From NCBI GenBank assembly GCA_905182745.1, contig CAJJCR010000005.1, forward strand, positions 112,764 to 157,847: 45,084 nucleotides of DNA, read 5' to 3'. How positions within the stretch are numbered: position 1 is the stretch's first letter; each line of letters begins with the position of its first letter. The notes under the pieces are model-generated. The model made no database searches and was not told where the DNA came from. It saw nothing but the letters and a program-made list of their open reading frames with translations. Below are positions 7,705 to 16,536 of the stretch, one piece after another. The stretch comes from Bacteroidetes bacterium MED-G20 (GTDB taxonomy: Bacteria; Bacteroidota; Bacteroidia; Flavobacteriales_D; Parvicellaceae). The translations under genes and the position numbers were made by a program.

Positions 7705-8406
7705 TTATTCAAATATAAAAATAGTAGGTTTCTTTTCGAGAATAATTTTATTATTGGATAATTCATAGATACTTTTAGTAATTATTTTTTCATTTTTCCC
7801 TGTAAGATCAATAGCAATACTTATTTTTCTGTTCTGAGGTTTAAGATGTATTATTAGATCTTCTAAGACTTTTTGATTTCTGTATGGTGTTTCAATAAAA
7901 ATATGAGCCCCAGATTTTTTTTGAATGATATTTATTTCATTTATTCTATCTTTTTGTTCAATTGGAAGGTAACCATGGAATTTAAACTCTTGGCCATTTA
8001 AACCGCTAGCCATCAGTGCCAAAATAATTGAAGTAGGTCCAATTAGTGGTTTTATTGTTATTTGATGTTTGTGTGCTAATGCACAAATTTTTTGTCCTGG
8101 ATCTGCTATTCCTGGACATCCTGATTCACTCATTACACCAACATCATTTCCATCTAAAAGATGATTTACTAATTCTCTTATAGTTTCCTTTTCTGCTCTT
8201 TTATCTACAATTAAAAAATTGGTATTATCTATATCAAAATTTGGATTTAATTTTTTAATAAATCTTCTGCTAGTTCTTATGTTTTCTACTGCAAAAAACT
8301 TAAGACTATCGATTATTTCAACAATGTAGGGAGGAATAAGTCTTATATTGAAATCTTCTTCATTGTGAATAGGCACTGGTATTAGATATAATATTCCTTT
8401 ATTCAT
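7705..8406 (-). CDS. RsmI-like SAM-dependent methyltransferase (tetrapyrrole-methylase fold)
   Basis: Belongs to the tetrapyrrole methylase superfamily branch that contains RsmI, which 2'-O-methylates cytidine 1402 of 16S rRNA. The SAM-binding loop is MSESGCPGIADPGQ (92-105), equivalent to the GxSxAGxPxxxDPG signature, with the substitutions SE for T and C for A. IGPTSIILALMASGL and the following GYLP correspond to the second conserved block, and IETPYRNQK to the third. At 233 residues it is shorter than E. coli RsmI and lacks its C-terminal extension. Exact substrate is therefore uncertain. It overlaps the phosphatase gene upstream by 8 bases, and its 3' end faces the FKBP lipoprotein with only two bases between them. 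Confidence 0.8.
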   Translation of the reverse strand: MNKGILYLIPVPIHNEEDFNIRLIPPYIVEIIDSLKFFAVENIRTSRRFIKKLNPNFDIDNTNFLIVDKRAEKETIRELVNHLLDGNDVGVMSESGCPGIADPGQKICALAHKHQITIKPLIGPTSIILALMASGLNGQEFKFHGYLPIEQKDRINEINIIQKKSGAHIFIETPYRNQKVLEDLIIHLKPQNRKISIAIDLTGKNEKIITKSIYELSNNKIILEKKPTIFIFE

Positions 8407-8866
8407 TTATCACAATTTCACTTATTATTTTAGAGCAAGCTTTTTCAAGTAAACTATATATTTTCTCAAATCCTTCTTCTTCTCCATAATATGGATCTGG
8501 TAGAGAAGGATTATTTTCTGGGTCAATTTTTTTTAAAATTAACTCTACTTTGTTGCATTCTTTTTCATTGGAGCACAATCTTATTATATTTCTGTAATTG
8601 CTAGTATCCATGACATATATTTTATCATATTCTTTAAAATCATAAGTTGAGAATTTTCTTGCTTTTTGATGGCTAATATCTAAGTTGTGTTTTTTTGCAA
8701 CTTCTATGCTTCTTAAATCAGGGGAAGATCCTACATGCCATCCACCAGTTCCTGCAGAATCAACATAGATGTTGACATTGCTCTCCTTTGATTTTTTTTC
8801 TAGTATGCCTTGAGCTAGGGGAGACCTGCATATGTTACCTAAGCATACCATTAGGATTTTATACAT
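8399..8866 (-). CDS. Low-molecular-weight protein-tyrosine phosphatase
   Basis: A cytosolic phosphotyrosine (or phospho-arginine/small phosphoester) phosphatase. The P-loop CLGNICRS (8-15) has the C-x5-R-S catalytic signature right at the N-terminus, as the family requires. The general-acid Asp is in SLPDPYYG (Asp124). Length of 155 residues is standard. It sits between dnaA and the RsmI-like gene on the same strand; this trio order is, from memory, common in Flavobacteriales, though no functional link is proven. In many bacteria these enzymes pair with a tyrosine kinase in polysaccharide export, but no such kinase or export locus is near, so the substrate is open. Confidence 0.9.
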   Translation of the reverse strand: MYKILMVCLGNICRSPLAQGILEKKSKESNVNIYVDSAGTGGWHVGSSPDLRSIEVAKKHNLDISHQKARKFSTYDFKEYDKIYVMDTSNYRNIIRLCSNEKECNKVELILKKIDPENNPSLPDPYYGEEEGFEKIYSLLEKACSKIISEIVINE

Positions 8867-8923
8867 ATACTACGATATATTTATTGTATGCTTAGCTTTT
8901 TTTCTAAATCTGCAAGATAAGTT

Positions 8924-10313
8924 CTAAAGTGCTTTGTCTGTTTCCGCAAGATTGTTAACCGTTCTGCAAGCGTGAAGTACTGTAGCATGGTCTTTTCCAC
9001 CACAATGCATGCCAATATTAGCTAGCGATGATTTGGTCATTTTCTTAGAAAAATACATTGCAATTTGTCTTGCTTGAACAACCTCTCTTTTTCTAGTCTT
9101 AGACTTCATAAGTTCAATCGGAAGATCAAAATAATCACATACAACTTTTTGAATATACTCTATAGAAACTTCTCTAGCAGTATTTTTAACAAACTTGTCT
9201 ATCATTTGTTTTGCTAAATCAAGTGTTATAGACTTTTTATTAAGTGAAGATTGTGCTATTAAAGGAAATCAATGCACCTTCAAGTTCTCTTATGTTGTTA
9301 GAGATGCTGTAGGCTAAATATTCAACAACTTCAGATGGTAATTCAATTCCATCAGAATACATTTTTTTGTTAAGTATGGCAATTCTTGTTTCAAGATCTG
9401 CCATTTGTAAGTCTGCAGAAAGGCCCCATTTAAATCTAGATAGAAGTCTTTGTTCCATTCCTTGCATTTCAACAGGTGCTTTATCAGAAGTTAGAACCAA
9501 TTGTTTTCCAGTTTGGTGAAGATGATTGAAAATATGGAAAAATACATCTTGTGTTTTTTCTTTTCCAGCAAAAAATTGAACATCATCAATAATTAAAACA
9601 TCTATCATTTGATAAAAATGAATGAAATCATTGGTTGAATTATTTTTAACAGAATCGATAAATTGATGCGTGAATTTTTCTGATGATACATAAAGTACAG
9701 TCTTGTTTGGATGCCTATCCTTAATTGCTATCCCAATAGAATGTCCCAAGTGAGTTTTCCCAAGCCCAACACCACCGTAAATTAAAAGTGGATTAAAAGC
9801 AGTTCCTCCTGGCTTCTCGGCAACTGCGAAACCAGCAGATCTAGCCAGTCTGTTACAATCTCCTTCTATAAAATTTTCAAATGAATAATTAGGATTTAAA
9901 TTAGAATCAACATTAACTTTTCTAAGTCCAGGTATGACAAATGGATTTCGAATAGTTTTATTGCCAATATCTACAGGCATACTAACTTGTGGGTTTTTAA
10001 GTATGCTATTGTCAGTGGTGGGTATTTTGATAGTGTATGGATTTTTATTGCCACTGTTGTTTTCCATAACAATACTGTATTCTAATTTGGCTTCAGCACC
10101 GATTTCTTTTCGTATAGTCTTTTTTAACAAATCAACATAGTGTTCCTCTAACCATTCGTAGAAAAACTGGGAAGGAACTTGGATAGTTAAAACATTACTT
10201 TTAAGTTTTACAGGTTTTATTGGTTCGAACCATGTTTTAAATGCTTGTATAGATACATTATCTTTAATTACTGTTAGACAATTATTCCAAGTTGATTCAA
10301 AAGATTTACTCAT
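8924..10313 (-). CDS. dnaA: Chromosomal replication initiator DnaA (one frameshift)
   Basis: Binds DnaA boxes at oriC and unwinds the origin. Domain I is residues 1-80 (SFESTWNNCLTVI...). The AAA+ domain has Walker A GGVGLGKTH (180-188), Walker B LIIDDVQFF (240-248), sensor motifs in LTSDKAP and LLSRFKWG, and the helix IRELEGALIS. The first frame then ends at 9240. Family sequence resumes in another frame as LIAQSSLNKKSITLDLAKQ, then MIDKFVKNTAREVSIEYIQ at 9205, and ends with the domain IV DNA-binding signature GGKDHATVLHACRTVNN at 8924. One extra G at 9264-9265 (an extra C on the coding strand) explains it: removal gives EGALISLIAQSS. Merged length is about 463 residues, normal. Since dnaA is essential, a real null allele is implausible. 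Upstream (10314-10480) is AT-rich with no TTATCCACA-type box that I can see. Confidence 0.95.
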
Positions 10314-10480
10314 TTATTATAATTTATTTTGTTAAAAAAGGGTAGCTGTAAAAATAACAATTGAGGTAGTCATTGAAAAATTTACTGAATGCATAAACAC
10401 CTAACAAATATTTAATAAAAAAGTTAAAAAAAAAACTTATTTGCTATTGTTTTTTAAAAATATTTTATTCTGAAAAAAAA

Positions 10481-11431
10481 TCAAATTTTGGCATAGTTTT
10501 TTTTGGAAACATCGCTAACAGATAAAGAATTTGATTTTCCATTATTTTTTGAAAATTCTAAATCAATTCGTCCTAGAGCAAGCGCTCCCCAGCCTGCTTG
10601 ATTGACAATTACATTTTTATTTTCTAGATTTTTTATTATTTTGGCTTTTTCTAAAAAAGTGTGAGTGTGACCGCCAATAATAACATCAATATTTTTTGAA
10701 AGTTTTGCTAATCTTAAATCCGAAATTTTATTGTTTTTATATTTATGTCCTAAATGGCTGATACAAATTACCAAGTCACATTTTTCTTTGTTTTTAAGAT
10801 AATTTGACCAGTAGTTACTTGTATTTAAAGGGTCTAGATATTTTGTCTCTCCATAGTAATCTTTACCTACTAATCCTTCTAGCTCAATTCCAAGTCCCAA
10901 AAAACCAATTTTTATTCCATCCATTTCCCTCACTAAATATTTTCTAGTTTTTTTAATCATTTCGCTATCTGAAAATTCATAGTTGGAGCATATAAAAGGA
11001 AAATTAGCATGGTGCAATACTTCTTTGAAACCATTTATTCCATTGTCAAAGTCATGATTTCCCATAGTAGATGCAATATAACCCATACTACTCATAATCT
11101 TCAACTCCAAACTTCCTTTGAATTTATTAAAATATGGTGTTCCTTGAAATATATCTCCAGCATCTATTAAAACAACATTTTTTTCTTCACTCCTAATTTT
11201 TTTAACAAGACTAGCTATTCTTCTCATCCCTCCCATTCCTGGGTGTCTAGAATGATTTTCAGGGAAGGAATCTATATGACTATGCATGTCGTTGGTATGT
11301 AAAATAGTGATTTTTTTGCTCCTTGTTTTTTTATTTAAAAAGCTAAAGCTATTTAGTATTGGTATGGAAATACCTGCTAAAACAATTTTTTTTATAAAAA
11401 TTCTTCTATTGGAGAACTTGGACTCTGCCAT
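10481..11431 (-). CDS. 5'-nucleotidase / 2',3'-cyclic phosphodiesterase-type metallophosphatase domain protein
   Basis: Carries the catalytic half of the UshA-type 5'-nucleotidases that hydrolyse extracytoplasmic nucleotides. All dimetal motifs are present in order: HTNDMHSH, DAGDIFQGTP, MGNHDFDNG, ISHLGHK and GGHTHTF. The N-terminus SNRRIFIKK followed by a hydrophobic run resembles a twin-arginine-like or Sec signal anchor, so export is likely. ATG at 11431 is preferred to the TTG three bases upstream. The gene overlaps the end of the upstream gene for the C-terminal (substrate-specificity) domain by 26 bases. Thus a normally single polypeptide is encoded as two, in the order C-domain then N-domain, which I recall as usual in flavobacteria. 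The two products probably work as a complex. Confidence 0.9.
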   Translation of the reverse strand: MAESKFSNRRIFIKKIVLAGISIPILNSFSFLNKKTRSKKITILHTNDMHSHIDSFPENHSRHPGMGGMRRIASLVKKIRSEEKNVVLIDAGDIFQGTPYFNKFKGSLELKIMSSMGYIASTMGNHDFDNGINGFKEVLHHANFPFICSNYEFSDSEMIKKTRKYLVREMDGIKIGFLGLGIELEGLVGKDYYGETKYLDPLNTSNYWSNYLKNKEKCDLVICISHLGHKYKNNKISDLRLAKLSKNIDVIIGGHTHTFLEKAKIIKNLENKNVIVNQAGWGALALGRIDLEFSKNNGKSNSLSVSDVSKKNYAKI

Positions 11432-12191
11432 CAAATTGAGCGTTTATTTTTATATTATTCTTTCCTAATTCCTCTATGTATCTAATAATTACATCTCTAA
11501 GTAAAAGTTTGGTGTTTAATAAAGTTTTACAGTTCTTAAAAAAAATCATATCATCTCCGCCACTAGCCAAATAATTCGTGGTTAGCACCTTATAGGTTTT
11601 CAAAGGATTATACATTTTATTACTAATCATACATCGATTGACTTTATCTCCACTTATTTTCAGTCTTATTCCACTCAAGGGAACACCAGATTTTCGTGAA
11701 ATATTTGTGGTGGATTTATCTTTAATATATTTTATTAAATCATTCATCTCTTTCCCTTTTATCTCTAAAATTAACAGATGGTTGTCAAATGGCATTATTT
11801 GAAAAATATCGCCTATTGTTATAGAACCTTTGTTTAGTGTACTTCTAAATCCTCCGTTATTTAAAATACAAAAGTCAGGATTGAATTCGTTTTTAGGGAA
11901 TTTTTTTCTTATATAAAGTATGGATAGATCAGAAATAAAATCCCCTAAAAGCCCCTCTGGACATCCAACTTCCATAGTAATTGAACAATGGTTAATTACC
12001 TTATCCATTTCCTTTGAAATAGAGTCTCTATATTTTGAAAGTTCGATTTCTTTGAATTCTTCCTCAGATACGTTTTTATCAATATCAATAATGTAAGAAT
12101 TTGCATCTGCTATTTTGTAACCTTGACAAGATAAAGTCAGTATAGAATAAGTTGCAATTAAGATTGAAAATTTATAATAAATTTTTACCAC
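11406..12191 (-). CDS. 5'-nucleotidase C-terminal-domain lipoprotein
   Basis: Encodes the nucleotide-binding (5_nucleotid_C) half of a UshA-type enzyme without the catalytic metal domain. Landmarks are CILNNGGFRSTLNKGSITIG (substrate-stacking and hinge region), IMPFDNHLLILEIKG and YKVLTTNYLASGGDDMIFF. The signal ends in a lipobox LTLSC (Cys22), so it is membrane-anchored, whereas its partner encoded downstream has its own export signal. Start is GTG at 12191; the nearby ATG is out of frame. Only 18 bases separate it from the divergent thioesterase gene, so the promoters of both must lie partly inside each other's coding or leader sequence. It is inferred to associate with the metallophosphatase encoded by the overlapping downstream gene. 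Confidence 0.88.
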   Translation of the reverse strand: MVKIYYKFSILIATYSILTLSCQGYKIADANSYIIDIDKNVSEEEFKEIELSKYRDSISKEMDKVINHCSITMEVGCPEGLLGDFISDLSILYIRKKFPKNEFNPDFCILNNGGFRSTLNKGSITIGDIFQIMPFDNHLLILEIKGKEMNDLIKYIKDKSTTNISRKSGVPLSGIRLKISGDKVNRCMISNKMYNPLKTYKVLTTNYLASGGDDMIFFKNCKTLLNTKLLLRDVIIRYIEELGKNNIKINAQFDGRVQVLQ

Positions 12192-12209
12192 ATCTCTAAA
12201 TTAAATAAT

Positions 12210-12623
12210 ATGTTCCAATCAACAACAAAGGTGAGAGTAAGATATGCAGAAACTGACCAAATGGGGTACTGTTATTATGGGAATTATGCCCAGTATTACG
12301 AAGTAGCAAGAGTTGAAGCTTTGCGATCATTAGGAATTAGTTATAAAAACTTAGAAGCCCAAGGGTATCTTTTACCCGTTTCTGATTTTAGCATAAAATA
12401 CATATTACCTGCTTTTTATGATGAAGAATTATCGGTGAAATGTGTAATAAATGAATTAACCAATTTTAAAATAAAATTTAAATACGAAATACATAATACG
12501 AATGGTGATTTACTCAATTTTGGAAGTACTACCTTAGTCTTTGTAGATAAGGAAACAAAAAAACCCGTAAATTGTCCTGATTTTTTAAATAGTAAATTAA
12601 TAAAATTTATCCATGAAAAATAA
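12210..12623 (+). CDS. YbgC-type acyl-CoA thioesterase (4-hydroxybenzoyl-CoA thioesterase family)
   Basis: A cytosolic hotdog-fold thioesterase of 137 residues. The N-terminal signature VRYAETDQMGYCYYGNYAQY contains the catalytic Asp of the xYxDTDxxGhVxxxxYxxy pattern, here with TDQMGYCYY in place of TDxxGVVYH. The helix VARVEALRSLGISY and the strands following it complete a single hotdog. In Proteobacteria YbgC acts on short-chain or phospholipid-linked acyl-CoA next to tol-pal; no tol genes are here. The 3' end overlaps the start of the PorE-like gene by 11 bases, so the two are translated together and possibly with recN. Substrate is not deducible. Confidence 0.85.
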   Translation: MFQSTTKVRVRYAETDQMGYCYYGNYAQYYEVARVEALRSLGISYKNLEAQGYLLPVSDFSIKYILPAFYDEELSVKCVINELTNFKIKFKYEIHNTNGDLLNFGSTTLVFVDKETKKPVNCPDFLNSKLIKFIHEK

Positions 12624-14889
12624 ATTAATTCTTCTTTTAGCGGCTACTACAATATTTATAAATACTAGTGGACAGTCGTTTAAAAGTTTATATTTCAAAT
12701 CTTTACATTTTCTCGAAGTTTACGATTATTCAGCAGCTTTGCCAATTTTACAAGAGATGAAAGTTTTAGATCCTGAAAATTGCAACACTCATTTTTTTAT
12801 AGGCAATTGTCTAATGAATATACCAAATCGGGAAAAAGAAGCTATTCCATACTATGAAAAAGCCTTAGAAAGTTTGACAATAACCTATAAAATTGCAAAT
12901 CATAAGGAAAAAAATGCTCCTTTAGATGCTATAGAGTTGTTAGGTAATGCCTATCATATGAATTATGAATTTGAAAAGGCTATAGAAAAGTATGAATTTT
13001 ATGGCAACTTTTTATCGGAGTATAATGAAGATGCTTTAAGGTCTAATATTAGAAAAATTAGAAGATCAAAAAACGCATTAAAATTAGTCAGGAATCCAGT
13101 GGATGCTAAAATTTATCCCATTGAGAGTATTAACTCAGAGTTCTCAGAATATAAGCCTTTGTTAAATGCTCAAGAAAACACTATGTTTTTTACTGCTAAA
13201 AGACCAGACGGGCTGATAGATTCTAAAGACGATCAAGGAGATTTTTATGAGCACATTTATTACTCAGAAAAAGTAGATAATAATTGGTCAAAATCTAAGT
13301 TAATGCCTGCTCCGGTAAACACTAAAAAGAGTACTTCAGCTTTGTATCTTTCTGCAGATGGCCAATATTTACTTTCTTCTATGGTAAATAACGACTACAA
13401 ACTTGGACCAATGGGAAGAGGAATTTTTGAATCTCACAAAAATGGAAACTTATGGAATGACCCACAAATATTTCAAAATGAAGTGAATACAAATTATTTA
13501 GAAACATCAGCCAGCATGGATTTAAAGAAAAACATGCTCTTGTTTGTTAGTGATAGAGAGGGTGGTTACGGGGGAAAAGATTTATGGATGATTAAAAAAT
13601 TAGATGATGGTTCTTGGTCTTTACCACAAAATCTAGGCGAGCCAATTAATACAGAATACGACGAAGAATCTCCATATTTTCATTCAGATGGTAAAACTTT
13701 GTATTTTTCATCTACAGGACATTCCTCAATAGGAGGTCTAGATATTTTTAAATCGGTATTAGATAAAGAATTAAATTGGTCTTCTCCTAAAAACATGGGT
13801 TACCCAATTAATACAGTAAACGACGATCTTTCTTTCGTTCCAAGTGTTAGTGGTAATAGTGCTTATTTTTCATCTGTTAGAAAAGGTGGAAAAGGAAAAT
13901 ACGACATCTATGAAATGATATTACCTAACCAAGAAGAAACAAACCTAGCTGTATATAAAGGTACGGTTACCAATCAAAATGGAAAACCAATTAAGAATAT
14001 TAAAGTTTCTGTTCAAAATGACAAATTTTTCCCACTTTATAAAGAATTTCAAATAAATAAGGCCTCAGGTAAATTTGTATTTGTTTTTGAGTCAGGAAAT
14101 AATTACAACATAAAATTTGATATTGACACTTTAACTATTCATGATTCTATTAATATATTAGAAAATGAAATAGGTATTTTTTCTTATTCTAAGTCAATAG
14201 AAATTGCAGAAGATGAAGTTGTTGTCTCCAATTCTGTTATTGAAATCGAAGAAAAAATAACTATTGAAAAACAGCCAATGGTAATTAACGATATTTTAGA
14301 GTTTGATCCTGTGGATGAACCTACTGTCGTACCCTTAAATCTTTCTAATGAGGTTAATTCTAAACAATTAGAAGAATTAGAAACTATAGTTAAAGCCAGT
14401 AAACAAATAGAGGGGTTTAAGGACACTTTATCGCCACCATCTAAACCAAATATAGCTGATAATTCTAAGTCAATAGATAAAGAAGAATTAGTTGCTAAAG
14501 ATGCTGTTTCCATGAAAGAGAAAGTAGAGAAACATATTTTATTTTACGACAATATTAACTTTAAATCCGAAAGTTCGGATTTATCCAATAGTGAAAAATC
14601 AAAACTTGATAAATTAATAGAAGACTTAAAAAGCAACCCTAAATGGACGGTAAACTCAATAGGCCATACCGATAATACTGGTTCGATGAAATACAATCAA
14701 ATACTTTCTGTATTAAGGTCAGAATCTGTTAAAACCTATATGATTAACAGAGGTATGAGTTTCAAGAGAATTGAAACTATTGGAATGGGAGAAATACATC
14801 CTATAGCAGAAAATGTAGCTATAGATGGTTCTGATAATCCAACTGGAAGAGCTGCTAATAGACGAGTTGAAATACAAATAATTAAATAA
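12613..14889 (+). CDS. PorE-like TPR / beta-propeller / CRD / OmpA-domain protein
   Basis: A 758-residue envelope protein. After a signal peptide (to about residue 20) come TPR-like helices (to about 150: DYSAALPILQEMK, AIPYYEKALE, FEKAIEKYEFYG). A PD40/WD40-like propeller follows at about 165-440, with repeated blades such as YLSADGQYLLSS, LLFVSDREGGYGGKDLW and YFSSTGHSSIGGLDIF. A carboxypeptidase-regulatory-like fold covers about 444-530 (YKGTVTNQNGKPIKNIKVSV), then an acidic linker. An OmpA C-terminal peptidoglycan-binding domain ends it (about 640-758: IGHTDNTGSMKYNQILSVLR, NPTGRAANRRVEI). This domain order is that of PorE, a T9SS component in Porphyromonas that links the secretion machine to peptidoglycan. 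The T9SS cargos later in the window fit this, but other OmpA/PD40 paralogues exist in the phylum, so it is called PorE-like. Confidence 0.85.
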   Translation: MKNKLILLLAATTIFINTSGQSFKSLYFKSLHFLEVYDYSAALPILQEMKVLDPENCNTHFFIGNCLMNIPNREKEAIPYYEKALESLTITYKIANHKEKNAPLDAIELLGNAYHMNYEFEKAIEKYEFYGNFLSEYNEDALRSNIRKIRRSKNALKLVRNPVDAKIYPIESINSEFSEYKPLLNAQENTMFFTAKRPDGLIDSKDDQGDFYEHIYYSEKVDNNWSKSKLMPAPVNTKKSTSALYLSADGQYLLSSMVNNDYKLGPMGRGIFESHKNGNLWNDPQIFQNEVNTNYLETSASMDLKKNMLLFVSDREGGYGGKDLWMIKKLDDGSWSLPQNLGEPINTEYDEESPYFHSDGKTLYFSSTGHSSIGGLDIFKSVLDKELNWSSPKNMGYPINTVNDDLSFVPSVSGNSAYFSSVRKGGKGKYDIYEMILPNQEETNLAVYKGTVTNQNGKPIKNIKVSVQNDKFFPLYKEFQINKASGKFVFVFESGNNYNIKFDIDTLTIHDSINILENEIGIFSYSKSIEIAEDEVVVSNSVIEIEEKITIEKQPMVINDILEFDPVDEPTVVPLNLSNEVNSKQLEELETIVKASKQIEGFKDTLSPPSKPNIADNSKSIDKEELVAKDAVSMKEKVEKHILFYDNINFKSESSDLSNSEKSKLDKLIEDLKSNPKWTVNSIGHTDNTGSMKYNQILSVLRSESVKTYMINRGMSFKRIETIGMGEIHPIAENVAIDGSDNPTGRAANRRVEIQIIK

Positions 14890-16536
14890 GTGCTTCAAAA
14901 ATTAACCATATCAAATTATGCGTTAATTTCTAAGACAGTTATTGACTTTAAAAAAGATTTTACTGTTATAACTGGGGAAACTGGTGCTGGTAAATCTATT
15001 ATTTTTGGGGCATTAGAGCTTTTAATTGGTGCTAGGACATCCAATAAGATTCTTAAAGACCCTAATTCAAAATGTGTTGTTGAAGGTGTTTTTTCATTAA
15101 ATGAACAAGTTCTAAAACAACTTGTTAAAATGGATTTAGATATTGAACAAGATCTTATTATTAGAAGAGAAATTAGAAAAAATGGAAGCACTAGATCATT
15201 TATTAACGATTCACCAGTAAAATTAGATCAACTAAAATTTATTAGTCAGTATATCATAGAAATAAATGGACAACATCTTATTAACAAGATGGGTTCCTTG
15301 AATTTTAAATACGATTTTTTAGATAGTTTTTTGGATAAAAAAAATGCTTTAATAAACTATAAAAATGCTTATTTAGATTATTCCAAATCTCTAGAAAGAC
15401 AAAAAATAATTGTTAAAAAAGTAGATGTATTAAATGAAAAAAAAGACTTTTTAAAATTTCAATTAGATGAACTGTTCAATTATGACTTCCAGAACTGGGA
15501 CGAGGAAGCAATTCAAAATGATTATAAAATTGCAGCAAACCAAGATGAAATTAATGATATTTTAGATAAAATAAATAATATTTATTCTTCAAATAATGGT
15601 CTTAGAGATTTCTTTGGAGATTTGAATTCTCAAGCAATAGACTTGAAAACACATTTACAAGACTTCACTTCGATCTCTGACAGAATAAATTCAATTAAAA
15701 TTGAATTGGAAGATGTTTTTCATGAAATCAATCAAAATTTCTCTAATCTTAGTGCAGATAAAAAGAATCTTAATGAACTAGACCAACAACTGAGACAAAT
15801 TAATTTTCTTTTAAAGAAATTCAATGTTTCGGATTTAAAATCTCTAATTCTAAAAAGAGATCTTTTCAAAAAAGAACTTTCTGAACTGTCTGAAATGGAT
15901 TTAGAACTAAAGGAGGTCAATAATTTAGTAGATTCTAATAAAAAGCTATGTCTGGAAATCGGAAATGAACTTTTTAAACTTCGTTCTCAAAAAACTTCTA
16001 CTATAGAAAAAAAGATAAATAAAGTATTGAAAACCCTTTCTATGGGCCATGCAAATTTTAAAATTGAACTAATAGAAAATAATTCTATTACTGAGCATGG
16101 TACTGATCAAATAAATCTTTTAATTTCTGTAAATAACAATCCTAATTTTTCTCCTTTACATCAATTTTCATCTGGTGGTGAGCTTTCAAGAATTGCATTA
16201 GCAATGAAATATATATCTTCTTCATTTAACAAAATATCCACCCTTATTTTTGATGAAATTGATTCTGGAATTAGCGGTAAAGTTGCTTCTGAAGTAGGTT
16301 GTTTATTGCAAGAAATCTCTAATTCCTCTCAAGTTATTAATATCACCCATCTTCCACAGGTTGCTGCAATTGCTAAATACCATTTGAATGTCAATAAAAA
16401 AGAAACTGCAGGAGAAATGGAATCAACCATAAACTATTTATCTAAAGAAGATAGAATTCAAGTTTTAGCTAAAATGCTAGGTGGAGATAAGACTGGAGAG
16501 GCTGCATTAAACAATGCGCTTGAGCTTCTTAATTAA
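14890..16536 (+). CDS. recN: DNA repair protein RecN
   Basis: An SMC-like ATPase acting in double-strand-break repair. It starts with GTG on the base after the stop of the PorE-like gene. Walker A ITGETGAGKSIIFG lies at about 28-41; the ABC signature FSSGGELSRIALAMK at about 425 and Walker B TLIFDEIDSGISG at about 450 complete the head, with the D-loop and switch His in NITHLPQVAA. Between them are two long coiled-coil arms (about 150-400, rich in Lys/Glu/Leu/Asn). NGQHLINKMG corresponds to the family's GQHxxQ motif. Length of 548 residues is usual. The 3' end overlaps by 4 bases with the convergent LolA-like gene. Confidence 0.95.
   Translation: MLQKLTISNYALISKTVIDFKKDFTVITGETGAGKSIIFGALELLIGARTSNKILKDPNSKCVVEGVFSLNEQVLKQLVKMDLDIEQDLIIRREIRKNGSTRSFINDSPVKLDQLKFISQYIIEINGQHLINKMGSLNFKYDFLDSFLDKKNALINYKNAYLDYSKSLERQKIIVKKVDVLNEKKDFLKFQLDELFNYDFQNWDEEAIQNDYKIAANQDEINDILDKINNIYSSNNGLRDFFGDLNSQAIDLKTHLQDFTSISDRINSIKIELEDVFHEINQNFSNLSADKKNLNELDQQLRQINFLLKKFNVSDLKSLILKRDLFKKELSELSEMDLELKEVNNLVDSNKKLCLEIGNELFKLRSQKTSTIEKKINKVLKTLSMGHANFKIELIENNSITEHGTDQINLLISVNNNPNFSPLHQFSSGGELSRIALAMKYISSSFNKISTLIFDEIDSGISGKVASEVGCLLQEISNSSQVINITHLPQVAAIAKYHLNVNKKETAGEMESTINYLSKEDRIQVLAKMLGGDKTGEAALNNALELLN

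Noticed and set aside
9240-9290. Programmed frameshifting in dnaA
   Set aside because: No slippery heptamer or downstream structure is evident, and similar single-base breaks occur in unrelated genes of the window. An indel error is simpler.
10314-10480. oriC directly upstream of dnaA
   Set aside because: AT-rich but no recognisable DnaA boxes; CATAAACACC near 10391 is too far from consensus.
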